From: an uncultured Roseovarius sp.
GTDB lineage: Bacteria; Pseudomonadota; Alphaproteobacteria; Rhodobacterales; Rhodobacteraceae
Direction: 5' to 3'
Assembly (NCBI GenBank): GCA_947503145.1
Contig: CANNCP010000002.1
Span: forward strand, 124,001-188,000
Length of the DNA: 64,000 bases
Of the stretch, positions 19,081-27,243 are shown piece by piece. Each line of letters begins with the position of its first letter. Position 1 is the first letter of the stretch. Below the pieces are notes generated by a model. That model was not told the origin of the DNA. It saw only the letters and a program-made list of their open reading frames with translations, and did no database searches. The position numbers were made by a program, and so were the translations under genes.

Positions 19081-20016
19081 TCAGGCGGATTCCGGGCCGG
19101 GTGACACGACATTGACCGACGCGGCAGAGCGCACGGACGGTTCGCCACGGATCAATTCTATCCGCCTGTGGGGCGCGATTATTCCGGCGCTGCGCAGAGC
19201 GTCATCCACGACGCTATAAACTTCATCGCGGCAATCAATATCGTGGTCGAAACGCGCGATCCAATAGCGCAGGGTGTAGGTGATGCCGCCCTCCTCGTAG
19301 GCCAGGACGCGCACATCCGGCGCTGGGTCCTGCTGGATCAGCTTGGCGGTCTTCATCGCATCCAGCATCACACGGCGGGCCTGACCGATCGGCATGGTAT
19401 GATCCAGCGTGATGCTGACCTGCGCGCGATACTGCGGCTTGGGGGCCGAGTAGTTGGTTATGCGCAGGCGTGCGATCTCGCTGTTGGGCAGGATCAGATA
19501 GGTCGAATCCCGGGTCAGCACGCGCGTTGTGCGCCAGCCGATCTCGATCACCTTGCCACGCGCCAGTCCGTCGATGTCGATCCAGTCGCCGATGCGGAAC
19601 GGGCCTTCGACCCCCAGCGCGATCCCCGACAGCGTGTCGGCGACGACATTACGGATCGCAAACCCCATCACGGCCAGGATAATACCTGACCCCGCCAGCG
19701 CCCCAACCGCGCCCTGCCCCAGAAACAGCGCCACTGTCGCCGTGAAGGCAATCAGAAACAGCACTGCTGCTATCATATCCTTGAGCAATCTCGGATAGGG
19801 CCTGCGGCGTCCGGCGGTCTGATCCAGCAACAAGGCCAGCACTCGGCTGACCAGCCAGGCAGTCGCGAAATAGGACAGACCGGTAATACCGATCAACAGC
19901 ATTTCACCCCCGCCGAGATAGCTGGCAATGTCGAATCGGTAGAGAAGCAGCCCGATAGAAAGCCCCATCAGGACAAGCGGCCACAGGACCCGCCGGGCAT
20001 GCTGCCTGACAGTCAT
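19081..20016 (-). CDS. MscS family mechanosensitive channel
   Basis: A 311-residue small-conductance mechanosensitive channel. Three to four hydrophobic segments (residues ~10-125) precede the pore-lining helix (VGALAGSGIILAVMGFAIRN) and the MscS beta domain (GIALGVEGPFRIGDWIDIDG, LPNSEIARLRITNYS). The start at 20016 (MTVRQHARRVL) overlaps the stop of the upstream zinc-ribbon gene as ATGA; in-frame codons further upstream lie inside that gene. It would release solutes on osmotic downshock. Its 3' side is 107 bp from the convergent puuD stop with no obvious terminator. Confidence 0.92.
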   Translation of the reverse strand: MTVRQHARRVLWPLVLMGLSIGLLLYRFDIASYLGGGEMLLIGITGLSYFATAWLVSRVLALLLDQTAGRRRPYPRLLKDMIAAVLFLIAFTATVALFLGQGAVGALAGSGIILAVMGFAIRNVVADTLSGIALGVEGPFRIGDWIDIDGLARGKVIEIGWRTTRVLTRDSTYLILPNSEIARLRITNYSAPKPQYRAQVSITLDHTMPIGQARRVMLDAMKTAKLIQQDPAPDVRVLAYEEGGITYTLRYWIARFDHDIDCRDEVYSVVDDALRSAGIIAPHRRIELIRGEPSVRSAASVNVVSPGPESA

Positions 20017-20231
20017 CGCAATGACCCGCGGGACAGTGCCTCGCGCCTGCATGAGGGGCACGCACCGATATGGCCGCGCGGGATCAACCGGTTGCAGCGG
20101 CGACACGCCATGCTGGTGATCTCCGACGCTCGCCGGATCGGTTCATGGCACAATGGACAGCGGTGAAAGGCGGCTCGGGGCAGAGGCTCGCGGCAGCCCG
20201 AACAGACGGCACGTGCAGATTTGAGAAACAT
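20013..20231 (-). CDS. Small protein with four CxxC zinc-knuckle motifs, coupled to MscS
   Basis: A 72-residue protein I do not recognise by name. It has four CxxC pairs, CSGC, CPLC, CRRC and CPSC, evenly spaced, the pattern of a double zinc ribbon. The rest is rich in arginine. Its stop overlaps the MscS start as ATGA, and GGGAG precedes its start, which argues that it is real and co-translated with the channel. A role as a nucleic-acid-binding or regulatory partner is possible, but nothing in the sequence shows a function. Confidence 0.7.
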   Translation of the reverse strand: MFLKSARAVCSGCREPLPRAAFHRCPLCHEPIRRASEITSMACRRCNRLIPRGHIGACPSCRREALSRGSLR

Positions 20232-20377
20232 GGGGTTCGCTCCCAGGGAAAACGGATAACGGGTTTCGTATTGCCGCTACCCGGAGCCACGCCCCTGACG
20301 CATGTTACGTCACATCGGGCCGTCTCCGGGCATCGGAGTGGTGGGTCGGGTGCCCGCGTTTGGCGGTCGGCACGCCA

Positions 20378-20824
20378 TCATCCTGCGGTATCGGTCGGGG
20401 CTGTTGCCTGCTCGACCCGGATCACGGTCAACGTCCGGCGCTGGTTATCTCGCGTATCCCAATAGAACGCGGCACCTTCAGACAACCCCAGCAACGCCAC
20501 GCCGATCGGCGTCATCAGCGAAATGCGCTGCTGGGCGATTTCGGCATCCTCGGGGAAAACCAGCGTCACGGTTTTTTCCTGACCCGTGGTCTCGTCGCGG
20601 TAGGTCACGGTGCTGCCGATCGACACGACGTCTTTGGGCATCTTGGCGGGGGCAACCACCCGGGCGCGGCTGATCTCGTCCAGCAGACGGTCGGCCATCG
20701 CGGGATTGCGCTGCATCGCGCCCTCTGCCAGCGCTTCGATATGGACGAGGTCATCCGCGTTGATGACGATTTTAGGCGCGCGGGTGCGGCGCGGTTTCAC
20801 GGGTTGGGTCATGTGGATTTCCAT
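20378..20824 (-). CDS. GreA/GreB C-terminal-domain protein, Rnk-like
   Basis: A 148-residue protein with a GreA/GreB-type FKBP-like C-terminal domain (residues ~65-140: VSIGSTVTYRDETTGQEKT, ISLMTPIGVALLGLSEG). A short helical N-terminal part replaces the long Gre coiled coil, as in Rnk (regulator of nucleoside diphosphate kinase). Rnk-type proteins bind RNA polymerase near the secondary channel; that is family knowledge. The start at 20824 has AAGGA nine bases upstream; an ATG at 20812 is an alternative. A second homologue follows at 20908-21351. Confidence 0.82.
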   Translation of the reverse strand: MEIHMTQPVKPRRTRAPKIVINADDLVHIEALAEGAMQRNPAMADRLLDEISRARVVAPAKMPKDVVSIGSTVTYRDETTGQEKTVTLVFPEDAEIAQQRISLMTPIGVALLGLSEGAAFYWDTRDNQRRTLTVIRVEQATAPTDTAG

Positions 20825-20907
20825 TTCATGGGGTCCTTGAAAAAGTGGCTTGAAAAGCGAAATTTGGTGGCTGCGCGTCTGACAACGGAAACCAACGACC
20901 GACCGGG

Positions 20908-21351
20908 CTATCCCGGATGCGCGACCCTGAGGACCGACACGGAGGCAATCGTGCCGTCCAGGCTCAGCAGCGGCGCCCGCTGACCGATCCGCATGCCGAT
21001 CAGGGTAGCTCCGAGCAGTGAAGAGACCGGAATAACGCCGCTGACCGCCCCCATCCTTGCCCGGTGAACCAGCAGACCCGATTCCGCCGGCCCCCCATCG
21101 ATTGCGTAAGTGACCCGGCAGCCTCCTGTCACGACATCATCGGGGACAGGTTCGTCCAGAGATGCCGAGGACGTGATCTTGTGGTGCAGGATATGCGGCA
21201 GAAATGGCTGCCCGGCCATTTCACACCGACGCAGATGATCTTCGAGATGCCGCCGGTCCTCGTCACTTAGCGGCACCGGGCCTGCACGCATCACTTTGGG
21301 ATGAAAGCTCGGCTGGATACTTGAGGGATGAATATGTTGGATAGCAGTCAT
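20908..21351 (-). CDS. Second GreA/Rnk-like protein
   Basis: A 147-residue relative of the gene at 20378-20824 with the same layout: a short N-terminal helical region (LSDEDRRHLEDHLRRCE) and a GreA-like C-terminal domain (VVTGGCRVTYAIDGG, IPVSSLLGATLIGMRIG). It is more diverged than its neighbour. The start at 21351 follows GAGGAGATTTC, a strong site. The pair are on the same strand, 83 bp apart, and may be one unit acting on RNA polymerase under stress; that role is inferred from the family. Confidence 0.75.
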   Translation of the reverse strand: MTAIQHIHPSSIQPSFHPKVMRAGPVPLSDEDRRHLEDHLRRCEMAGQPFLPHILHHKITSSASLDEPVPDDVVTGGCRVTYAIDGGPAESGLLVHRARMGAVSGVIPVSSLLGATLIGMRIGQRAPLLSLDGTIASVSVLRVAHPG

Positions 21352-21435
21352 GAAATCTCCTCGGACGATTACTCGTCACTCGCTCGGTTCAGATCAATGA
21401 GGAGGCCCCCGGGAGGTATGGCTGCGCGGACGCGC

Positions 21436-21465
21436 CTAAACCGCCCGGGGAAAAGGGCGGTTTAG
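21436..21465. terminator. Perfect 11-bp hairpin
   Basis: CTAAACCGCCC (21436-21446) pairs fully with GGGCGGTTTAG (21455-21465) over an 8-nt loop. It lies downstream of the possible small gene at 21511-21714 and upstream of the Rnk-like gene at 21351, so it probably separates two minus-strand transcripts. It lacks a clean T run. Confidence 0.65.
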
Positions 21466-21510
21466 CAAAAGAAATCGAAAATGGTTTGCATATACCAGCA
21501 TGCTCTTAAC

Positions 21511-21714
21511 CTAGGTACGCCACCTGCATTCGTCAATTGCCCCTGACGAGAGGCAGGCACCATCACGCCGAAGTGACACAAATGGCCCACTTGCGCGCTT
21601 CTGGCCGCCTGTGCGCGGCCCTGTGCGCGGCTTCGCGCCGTCAGGGACTGCGGCCTCATTGAAAGCCTGCGCGACAAGGCCCATGTCATAGGCATGATGA
21701 TATTCAGCGTTCAT
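21511..21714 (-). CDS. Possible small hypothetical protein
   Basis: A 67-residue frame beginning MNAEYHHAYDMGLVAQAFNE, with AGGAA seven bases before the ATG. The first half looks protein-like and the second half is basic and low in complexity. I recognise no family. A second frame (21462-21695) covers the same stretch, so coding status is uncertain. The hairpin at 21436-21465 would end its transcript. If not coding, 21352-21995 is a 644-bp gap holding that hairpin and a type B repeat. Confidence 0.3.
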   Translation of the reverse strand: MNAEYHHAYDMGLVAQAFNEAAVPDGAKPRTGPRTGGQKRASGPFVSLRRDGACLSSGAIDECRWRT

Positions 21715-21809
21715 AGGAGGTTCCTGCTTTTCGCGGGAAATCTACTGAACCACGGGTAGCCCCGGGCGGGGCTGGCCAATGCGCCTGCTCACGTCTTGGG
21801 GGGTATGCC

Positions 21810-21859
21810 AAAGCGTTACACCTTTATCTGACGTCTCAGGTTAAAGACCAAGCGCTTTA
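21810..21859. repeat. Dispersed palindromic repeat, type B (solo)
   Basis: AAAGCGTTACACCTTTATCT pairs imperfectly with the closing half ending in AAGCGCTTT around a GACGTCTCAGG centre. The core CCTTTATCTGACGTCTCAGG matches the type B half of the composites at 16169-16279 and 54952-55062. It lies 136 bp upstream of the DUF1127 gene. Confidence 0.75.
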
Positions 21860-21995
21860 GATCTCTGGTAGATCACGAAAAACAGACGGCGGCACAGGCT
21901 GCGTCCGGGGCGCAATTGCGGACAATCGCAATCCGAGCTCTGGGCCGCGCGGCCCCGGCGTCACGACTCCAACAACGTTGAAAAAGGAGGATGAC

Positions 21996-22295
21996 ATGCG
22001 TCCCTTTTTACCTCATCAAAATGACCTCACACATTCAATGCCCAAAGAGGCGGCCGGGACTGGCAGCGTTTTGCGCAAATTGATACGTGCCGCCGTCCGA
22101 CGCTGGCAACAGCACAAGTTGATCACGTCGCTTCATGCGCTGGATGACAGGCAACTCCGGGATATCGGCCTCTACCGCAACGACATCAAGCGCGTGGTGC
22201 ATGGGTTCGATGACGTTGAGCTCGGCATGGTGCCGCTGACCCCCGAACACCCGCCCAAAGGGCGCGCGCACGGCACATTTCCCAAGACCGCCTGA
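21996..22295 (+). CDS. DUF1127 family small protein
   Basis: A 99-residue protein with a DUF1127 (YjiS-like) core at residues ~30-65: an arginine-rich stretch (LIRAAVRRWQQHKLI) followed by LDDRQLRDIGLYRNDI. Short DUF1127 proteins in alphaproteobacteria affect RNA turnover and phosphate or carbon physiology. This one is longer, with extensions at both ends. The start at 21996 follows AAAAAGGAGG; a TTG at 21978 is in frame but has no ribosome site. Type B repeats lie on both sides. Confidence 0.8.
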   Translation: MRPFLPHQNDLTHSMPKEAAGTGSVLRKLIRAAVRRWQQHKLITSLHALDDRQLRDIGLYRNDIKRVVHGFDDVELGMVPLTPEHPPKGRAHGTFPKTA

Positions 22296-22343
22296 CAGAC
22301 AAAACCGCCTGTCGCGCCGCTGGCGAACAGCAGCGCGACACAT

Positions 22344-22397
22344 AAAGCAAACGTTTCACCTTTATTTAATGGCTCAGGCTAAAGGCGAAACACTTTG
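22344..22397. repeat. Dispersed palindromic repeat, type B (solo)
   Basis: GTTTCACCTTTATTTAATGG leads to GCTCAGGCTAAAGGCGAAAC, giving arms GTTTC-CCTTTA and TAAAGG-GAAAC. It lies between the DUF1127 gene and the hypothetical gene at 22462 and matches the other type B copies. Confidence 0.72.
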
Positions 22398-22461
22398 GCC
22401 GGCACCCAGCCAACCGGCTGACTGTCGGCACCAATCAGTCTGATCATGAGGAGCAAGACCA

Positions 22462-22797
22462 ATGATGATTTGTGATGCTGATTTCGATGAACTGTTCCCG
22501 AATTTGACATCGCCAGAACGACGGGACGTTCCTGCCCATGAGGCCCGCGCGCCAAACGAGACCTGTATCGCCCGCTGGGAAGACGACGGCGGCAAGGCAT
22601 CACCTTTCCCGCCCCGCCATGTCACCACGCGCACCCGGCAGGGACATCAAGACTATGGCCTGCGTGATCCGGCATGGGCAGGTATCGCGATTGCGATGAT
22701 GCCGGCAATGGCCGCCTATGGTGCCACGTCGGCCATGTTCACCGCCTATGGAAAAATGGCGGAGACGCGCGTGCCGCAAGGCCGTATCATATTGTAG
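22462..22797 (+). CDS. Hypothetical protein with one possible membrane segment
   Basis: A 111-residue protein of no family I recognise. The first 65 residues are polar and acidic. Residues ~72-96 (AGIAIAMMPAMAAYGATSAM and on) are hydrophobic and rich in Ala, Gly and Met, like a weak membrane helix. The start has GAGGAGC ten bases upstream, a convincing ribosome site. It sits between a DUF1127 gene and a universal stress protein, 33 bp before the latter, so it may belong to the same stress-induced transcript. Confidence 0.6.
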   Translation: MMICDADFDELFPNLTSPERRDVPAHEARAPNETCIARWEDDGGKASPFPPRHVTTRTRQGHQDYGLRDPAWAGIAIAMMPAMAAYGATSAMFTAYGKMAETRVPQGRIIL

Positions 22798-22830
22798 AGT
22801 ACAAGGCGGGGCACGGAGGAAGGAAATGAC

Positions 22831-23712
22831 ATGACGATCAGGAGCGTACTCGCGGCAGTCGGCCGGTTTCCCCAAGATGATGCGGTGCTGTCACGGGCAC
22901 TGGAAATCGCAACTGCGCACCGCGCGGCACTGACTGTCGTACATGTCATCGACCTTCCCGGACACGAGTCGGAGCCAGAGGACCTGGATACACTGCGCGG
23001 GCAGGCCACACTTGCCGCCCGCGACAGGATCGAAGCCGCTCTTGCCGGGCATGACACGGGCACGCCCGACCTGATCATTCGCATCGAAAGCGGCAAACCA
23101 GCCCTGCAACTGATCGAGATTTGCGACAGCTTGCGCCCTGATCTGATCGTGATGCGTGCGCACCAGAAGCAAAGGTTTTTTCAGAAGATACTCGGTTCGA
23201 CCACCGACCGGATGGTCGCGACGGGCCAGGCTCCGATCCTGGTCGTGAAACAACCGGTCAGCAGGCCATATTCGGGTGTTCTGCTGGCGACGGACGGCAC
23301 CGATGATGCGCCCGGCATGTTGTCCTTTGTCGCGGGCCTGTCACCTGCGGCCACGCTGCATCTGGTTCAGGCCGTGCAGATCGTGCCCCAACTCGAAGAG
23401 GCAATGCTGCGGATCGGGACCGGTCAGCCTGGACTGCTGGCGCATCGCAATAAGCTGGCCAATGCCGCCGATACCCGTTTGCGTGCGCTCGCACAGAGCA
23501 CCAGACCGGCGGCAACGACGCAGGTTCTGCGCGGCGATCCGGCGACCGTGCTTGCCCGTGCGACCCGCAGCCCGGACGTGGACCTGATCGCACTTGGCCC
23601 TGGCCGCACCAGCCTGATCCGCCGCGCCTTTATCGGCAGTGTCAGTAGACGTCTCTTGCGCGATGCGGCCTGCGATGTGCTGATCTGCCACCCCAAGCGA
23701 ACCCCGGAGTAA
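22831..23712 (+). CDS. Universal stress protein, tandem UspA domains
   Basis: A 293-residue protein with two UspA domains (residues ~1-140 and ~145-290). The first ends in RAHQKQRFFQKILGSTTDRM and APILVVKQP. The second has the nucleotide-loop pattern LGPGRTSLIRRAFIGSVS before CDVLICHP. Tandem Usp proteins bind ATP or related nucleotides and support survival in stress. The start follows GGAGGAAGGAA. It converges on mgtE with only 5 bp between the stop codons. Confidence 0.9.
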   Translation: MTIRSVLAAVGRFPQDDAVLSRALEIATAHRAALTVVHVIDLPGHESEPEDLDTLRGQATLAARDRIEAALAGHDTGTPDLIIRIESGKPALQLIEICDSLRPDLIVMRAHQKQRFFQKILGSTTDRMVATGQAPILVVKQPVSRPYSGVLLATDGTDDAPGMLSFVAGLSPAATLHLVQAVQIVPQLEEAMLRIGTGQPGLLAHRNKLANAADTRLRALAQSTRPAATTQVLRGDPATVLARATRSPDVDLIALGPGRTSLIRRAFIGSVSRRLLRDAACDVLICHPKRTPE

Positions 23713-23717
23713 GCCTG

Positions 23718-25061
23718 TCACAGCGACAGGATGAATGTTGCGACCGTAAAATAGACCAACACGCCCACCGCATCCGAGATCGTCGTGACCAGCGGGCCGC
23801 TTGCCGTTGCCGGATCCAGCCTGAGACGGCTGAGCAGGAAGGGCAGCGACATGCCCACAAGGCTGCCCACGATCACCACCAGAAACATCGTCAGCCCAAC
23901 GACCAGCGCGATCTCCGGCCCGCCCCGCCATGCCCCCAACGGAAGGACAACCAAGGCCATCGTTGCCCCGAGGGCGGTGGCAACAGAGACCTCGCGCGCG
24001 ATCAGCTTGCCCCAGTCTCTGAGGACCACATCGCCGGTTGCCAGCGCCCGCACCATCAGCGTCGCCGATTGCGCCCCGGCATTGCCGCTGCTGTCGATCA
24101 GGAGGGGCAGAAAGAACACGAGCGAGACATAGGCCAGGATCGTCTCCTCGAAATAGGCGATACCCGCCCCGGAAAACAGATTGCCGAACACCAGCAGGGC
24201 CAGCCAGACGATCCGCCTAGAGTAGAGCATGCCGATCCCGGCGTCGCGCATGCTCTGCGCAAACGGCAGCACGGTCGAGATCTTCTGGAAATCTTCGGTC
24301 GTTGCCGCCTGCAATGCGTCAGTCGCATCGTCATGGGTGACGATACCGACCAGTCGACCGGCCTCGTCGATCACCGCCAGGGCAAGGATGTCATAGCGCG
24401 CAATTATCCTCGCGACCTCTTCGTGATCCGTATCCAGGCTGACCGATATCGGCGCAGGGTCCATGATCTCGCTGATCAGCGCATCATCTGCTGCCAGGAT
24501 CAATTCATGCAGCCGGATCGCGCCAATCAGCCGTCCCGCGTCATCCAGTATGTAGGAGCGATAGATTGTCTCCTTGTCCGGGGCTGCATGTCGCAGGGCC
24601 GCGATGGCCTCTTGCGTGGTCATCCCCGCCCCCAGCGTCGCATAGCCCGATGTCATGAGGGCGCCTGCCGTGCCTTCGACATGGCCCGCAAGCCGCCGGA
24701 TATCGTCGCGGTCCTTGCGCGTGAGGCCATTCAGCAGTTGCTGCTGTTCCTCCAGCGACAGCCCGTTGAACAGGTCGGCACGATCATCGGCATCCATGCG
24801 GGTGACGATCTCGGTCAGGTCGTGGGGCAAGAAGCCGCGCGCCAGATCGACCTGGGTATCCAGAGGCAGGTTCGCAAACACTTTGGCGCGGCGTTCAGGC
24901 TCCAACGCTTCGAGGTGCTGCCACACCTGCGACGCGGGCACCTGCATCAGCCACGCCGCCACGTCGATGGGATGGGCCATGCCGATGAATTCAGCCACAA
25001 TGCCCGGTGCCGCGCCCTGTGGCGGCGCAGTCTCATCCGAAATCGGCTTGAGTATCCTCAT
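23718..25061 (-). CDS. mgtE: Magnesium transporter MgtE
   Basis: A 447-residue MgtE. The N-terminal helical domain (residues ~15-125) is followed by two CBS domains (~130-250) that sense cytoplasmic magnesium. Five membrane helices (~275-447) contain the selectivity region IDSSGNAGAQSATLMVRAL. The start at 25061 (MRILKPISDET) follows GGAGGACCC; the open frame continues 90 codons upstream without a better signal. It faces away from sat across a 412-bp gap and converges on the universal stress gene. Confidence 0.95.
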   Translation of the reverse strand: MRILKPISDETAPPQGAAPGIVAEFIGMAHPIDVAAWLMQVPASQVWQHLEALEPERRAKVFANLPLDTQVDLARGFLPHDLTEIVTRMDADDRADLFNGLSLEEQQQLLNGLTRKDRDDIRRLAGHVEGTAGALMTSGYATLGAGMTTQEAIAALRHAAPDKETIYRSYILDDAGRLIGAIRLHELILAADDALISEIMDPAPISVSLDTDHEEVARIIARYDILALAVIDEAGRLVGIVTHDDATDALQAATTEDFQKISTVLPFAQSMRDAGIGMLYSRRIVWLALLVFGNLFSGAGIAYFEETILAYVSLVFFLPLLIDSSGNAGAQSATLMVRALATGDVVLRDWGKLIAREVSVATALGATMALVVLPLGAWRGGPEIALVVGLTMFLVVIVGSLVGMSLPFLLSRLRLDPATASGPLVTTISDAVGVLVYFTVATFILSL

Positions 25062-25473
25062 TGATCGGGTCCTCCACGCAGAAATCGGCACTGCGATTGT
25101 CAGCTGGTAAAGAACCCTGTGTACGCTGTGCCCGTTTTGGTTGGAAGCCTCCCCTGTCGGCTTGTGACCACGGGCGATTGCCGGGCAGGCCCGCGCACAG
25201 CGCAACGCCTGTCGGTGATCTAGGCCATCGCGGGTGTTGCACCCGCCAGCAGGGTAGCTGCCAGAATTACGCTGACCAGCCCTGCACCTGTCTGTCAAAT
25301 GGCTTGATGACGGGCGGCGGCAGATCGTCATCGCCTCCAGTCACCCATTTCCCGTGCCGCATCTTCAGCCGGGAACGGTGCGATATCGCGCTGGTCGAAA
25401 CCGCACCGTACATGCTGACCCTGCAGCCTTCAGGGGCATGACCCAACGGGCCTACGCCCTAAGAAACTTAGCC
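25062..25473. other. Intergenic region between mgtE start and sat stop, no gene seen
   Basis: This 412-bp stretch has no convincing gene on either strand. It must hold the mgtE promoter. A short hairpin GCGGGTG-TTG-CACCCGC lies at about 25230-25246. On the minus strand about 25 codons bounded by stops (about 25220-25294) read like a bacterial signal peptide (VILAATLLAGATPAMA) that ends directly in TAG; it may be a gene remnant. I could not confirm an M-box riboswitch. Confidence 0.5.
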
Positions 25474-27177
25474 TTAGTCGTCTACGCCCCGATAGCGGTG
25501 ATAGGGCAGCGGATTCCAGACCCGTTCTTTGATGGAATCGCCTTCCGGCACTGACGGCGCGGTGTTCAAAAGCAGCTTGGCTGCGGCCAATTCGCGCTCG
25601 GCCTCCTGTTTGTCCTGATACATGAATTCATCCGAAGCTTCTTCCGGTGCCAGCGCCACTTTTTCCTCCAGGTCGGACATGACCATTTCCTGATGGCTTT
25701 TCAGTGCCGTGCGGGCCTCGACGATCCAGGTTTCCTGCAAGCTCTGATTGTGGTCCGCCTGGCTGCTGTATTCACTGTAGATATCACGGTAGATCCGGTG
25801 CGTATTGGCGCGCACGTCCAGGCTGGCCGCTTCCAGATCACGAACCGTAAGTTCCTCCGGCACAAGCGACTGGGACCGCAACGGACCGCCAAGACGGGTG
25901 TGGTTCAGATAGTAGGGGTACATGCTCTGGATCACCTTGCTCACCGGCAGGGTTCCTTCGCCGCCTTCATCAACGCCTTTTGGCTGAATACCCTGAATTG
26001 CGATACGCGCGGCCTCGGGGCGAACCACTTCCTTGGCGGGCAATATGCCGTGGCGCAGCATCTCGCGGATGCCCGTCCCGGAAATATTGAGCCGGTAACG
26101 CTGGTCATGCGGGCAGGTCTGTTCGGTCGCGTGGCCGGAACAGCGCGAGCAATAAAACACTTCGTGGAACAGCCGGATGTCGATCCCGAGCTCCTCGGCT
26201 GAGTAGTCATCGAAAATCGAATGGCTGGCGTATTTGTCGTAGAAACTGCCAATCCCCGCGTGGTCCCGTCCGATCAATGCGTGGGTACAGCCATAATTCT
26301 TCATGATCAGCGCATGCAGAATCGCCTCGCGCGGGCCGGCAAAGATATAGGTGACACGCAGCGGCGACATCATGGTGCGCTCGGTGGGATAGTAGGTCTC
26401 CAGTACGCTGCGATAGGCCAGCATCCGGTATTCGTGCCGGACATATTCACGCTTGGCCATTTCCACCAACGGCTGCACGAACAGCCCGTCAATCTCTTCA
26501 AGCGCGTTCTTGTGGATGTACTCATGACCCCGGTGCAAAGGGTTGGCGCCGGTGATGAAACCGGCCACGGAATTGAATTTCTTCTCTTCGTAGAACAGCC
26601 GCCAGGTATCCTTGGGCTCACGCCGGATCTTTTCGAACGGCCCCCAATCGGCGCGTTGCAGCAATGTCACGGCCCCGCCGAGCGACGTGTCACCCATGCG
26701 CCGATAAATGGAATCGACGCCCGGATGGCTACGGTCAGTCGTCCCAAACAGCTTTTGTGCGCGGCCTTCCTTGTCGTATTCGAACAGATCTTCGAGGGTC
26801 AGGATGGCAACCGGATCATTGTTGTAATCGGTCAGAGCAACCTCGTCGCCGACAGACAGTCCCTTGATGATTTCGCTGTTGCGGTTGCCAACCGGCGCAA
26901 AACTGAGAGGCACCGGCCAGATTGTCCCGTTGGCAAGCCTGCCGCTGGTCAGAACCGAATTGTAATCGGCCTGGTTCATAAAGCCGGTATTGGGCGACAA
27001 CACGCCTGTGGCGATCATCTCGATGGTGATCACCGCCTCAAGGTCCACCCGGATCGAAGGCAGCGTTCTGGCGTGTTCAATGGCGGCGTCCCGCTTGTCA
27101 GCGGGTACCACCTGATCGACCAACACCCCGCCGTGTGGCTTTTGCGGGTATTTGTCGAAGTTCAATTTCGTAGACAT
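25474..27177 (-). CDS. sat: Sulfate adenylyltransferase-like protein with unusual C-terminal extension
   Basis: A 567-residue protein. Residues ~1-390 are a homo-oligomeric ATP sulfurylase: the nucleotide motif NPLHRGHEY (His215, His218), GRDHAGIGSFYDKYA, a probable zinc site CSRCSGH and ISGTGIREMLR. Sat usually ends near residue 390. Here ~175 more residues follow, helical and charged, without the P-loop expected if this were a Sat-APS kinase fusion. The start at 27177 has AGGACAGG upstream. It follows the ABC ATPase gene by 66 bp and probably ends that operon, suggesting that the imported compound is linked to sulfur metabolism. Confidence 0.85.
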   Translation of the reverse strand: MSTKLNFDKYPQKPHGGVLVDQVVPADKRDAAIEHARTLPSIRVDLEAVITIEMIATGVLSPNTGFMNQADYNSVLTSGRLANGTIWPVPLSFAPVGNRNSEIIKGLSVGDEVALTDYNNDPVAILTLEDLFEYDKEGRAQKLFGTTDRSHPGVDSIYRRMGDTSLGGAVTLLQRADWGPFEKIRREPKDTWRLFYEEKKFNSVAGFITGANPLHRGHEYIHKNALEEIDGLFVQPLVEMAKREYVRHEYRMLAYRSVLETYYPTERTMMSPLRVTYIFAGPREAILHALIMKNYGCTHALIGRDHAGIGSFYDKYASHSIFDDYSAEELGIDIRLFHEVFYCSRCSGHATEQTCPHDQRYRLNISGTGIREMLRHGILPAKEVVRPEAARIAIQGIQPKGVDEGGEGTLPVSKVIQSMYPYYLNHTRLGGPLRSQSLVPEELTVRDLEAASLDVRANTHRIYRDIYSEYSSQADHNQSLQETWIVEARTALKSHQEMVMSDLEEKVALAPEEASDEFMYQDKQEAERELAAAKLLLNTAPSVPEGDSIKERVWNPLPYHRYRGVDD

Positions 27178-27243
27178 TTTAGCTACCTGTCCTTTCTTCT
27201 GAACACGTGGGCACCGCTTGGTGCCGACCATCTCTACGGGTGG

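Noticed and set aside
25062..25473. An M-box (magnesium) riboswitch before mgtE
   Set aside because: I looked for it because of the long leader, but could not match the conserved core; a covariance search would be needed.
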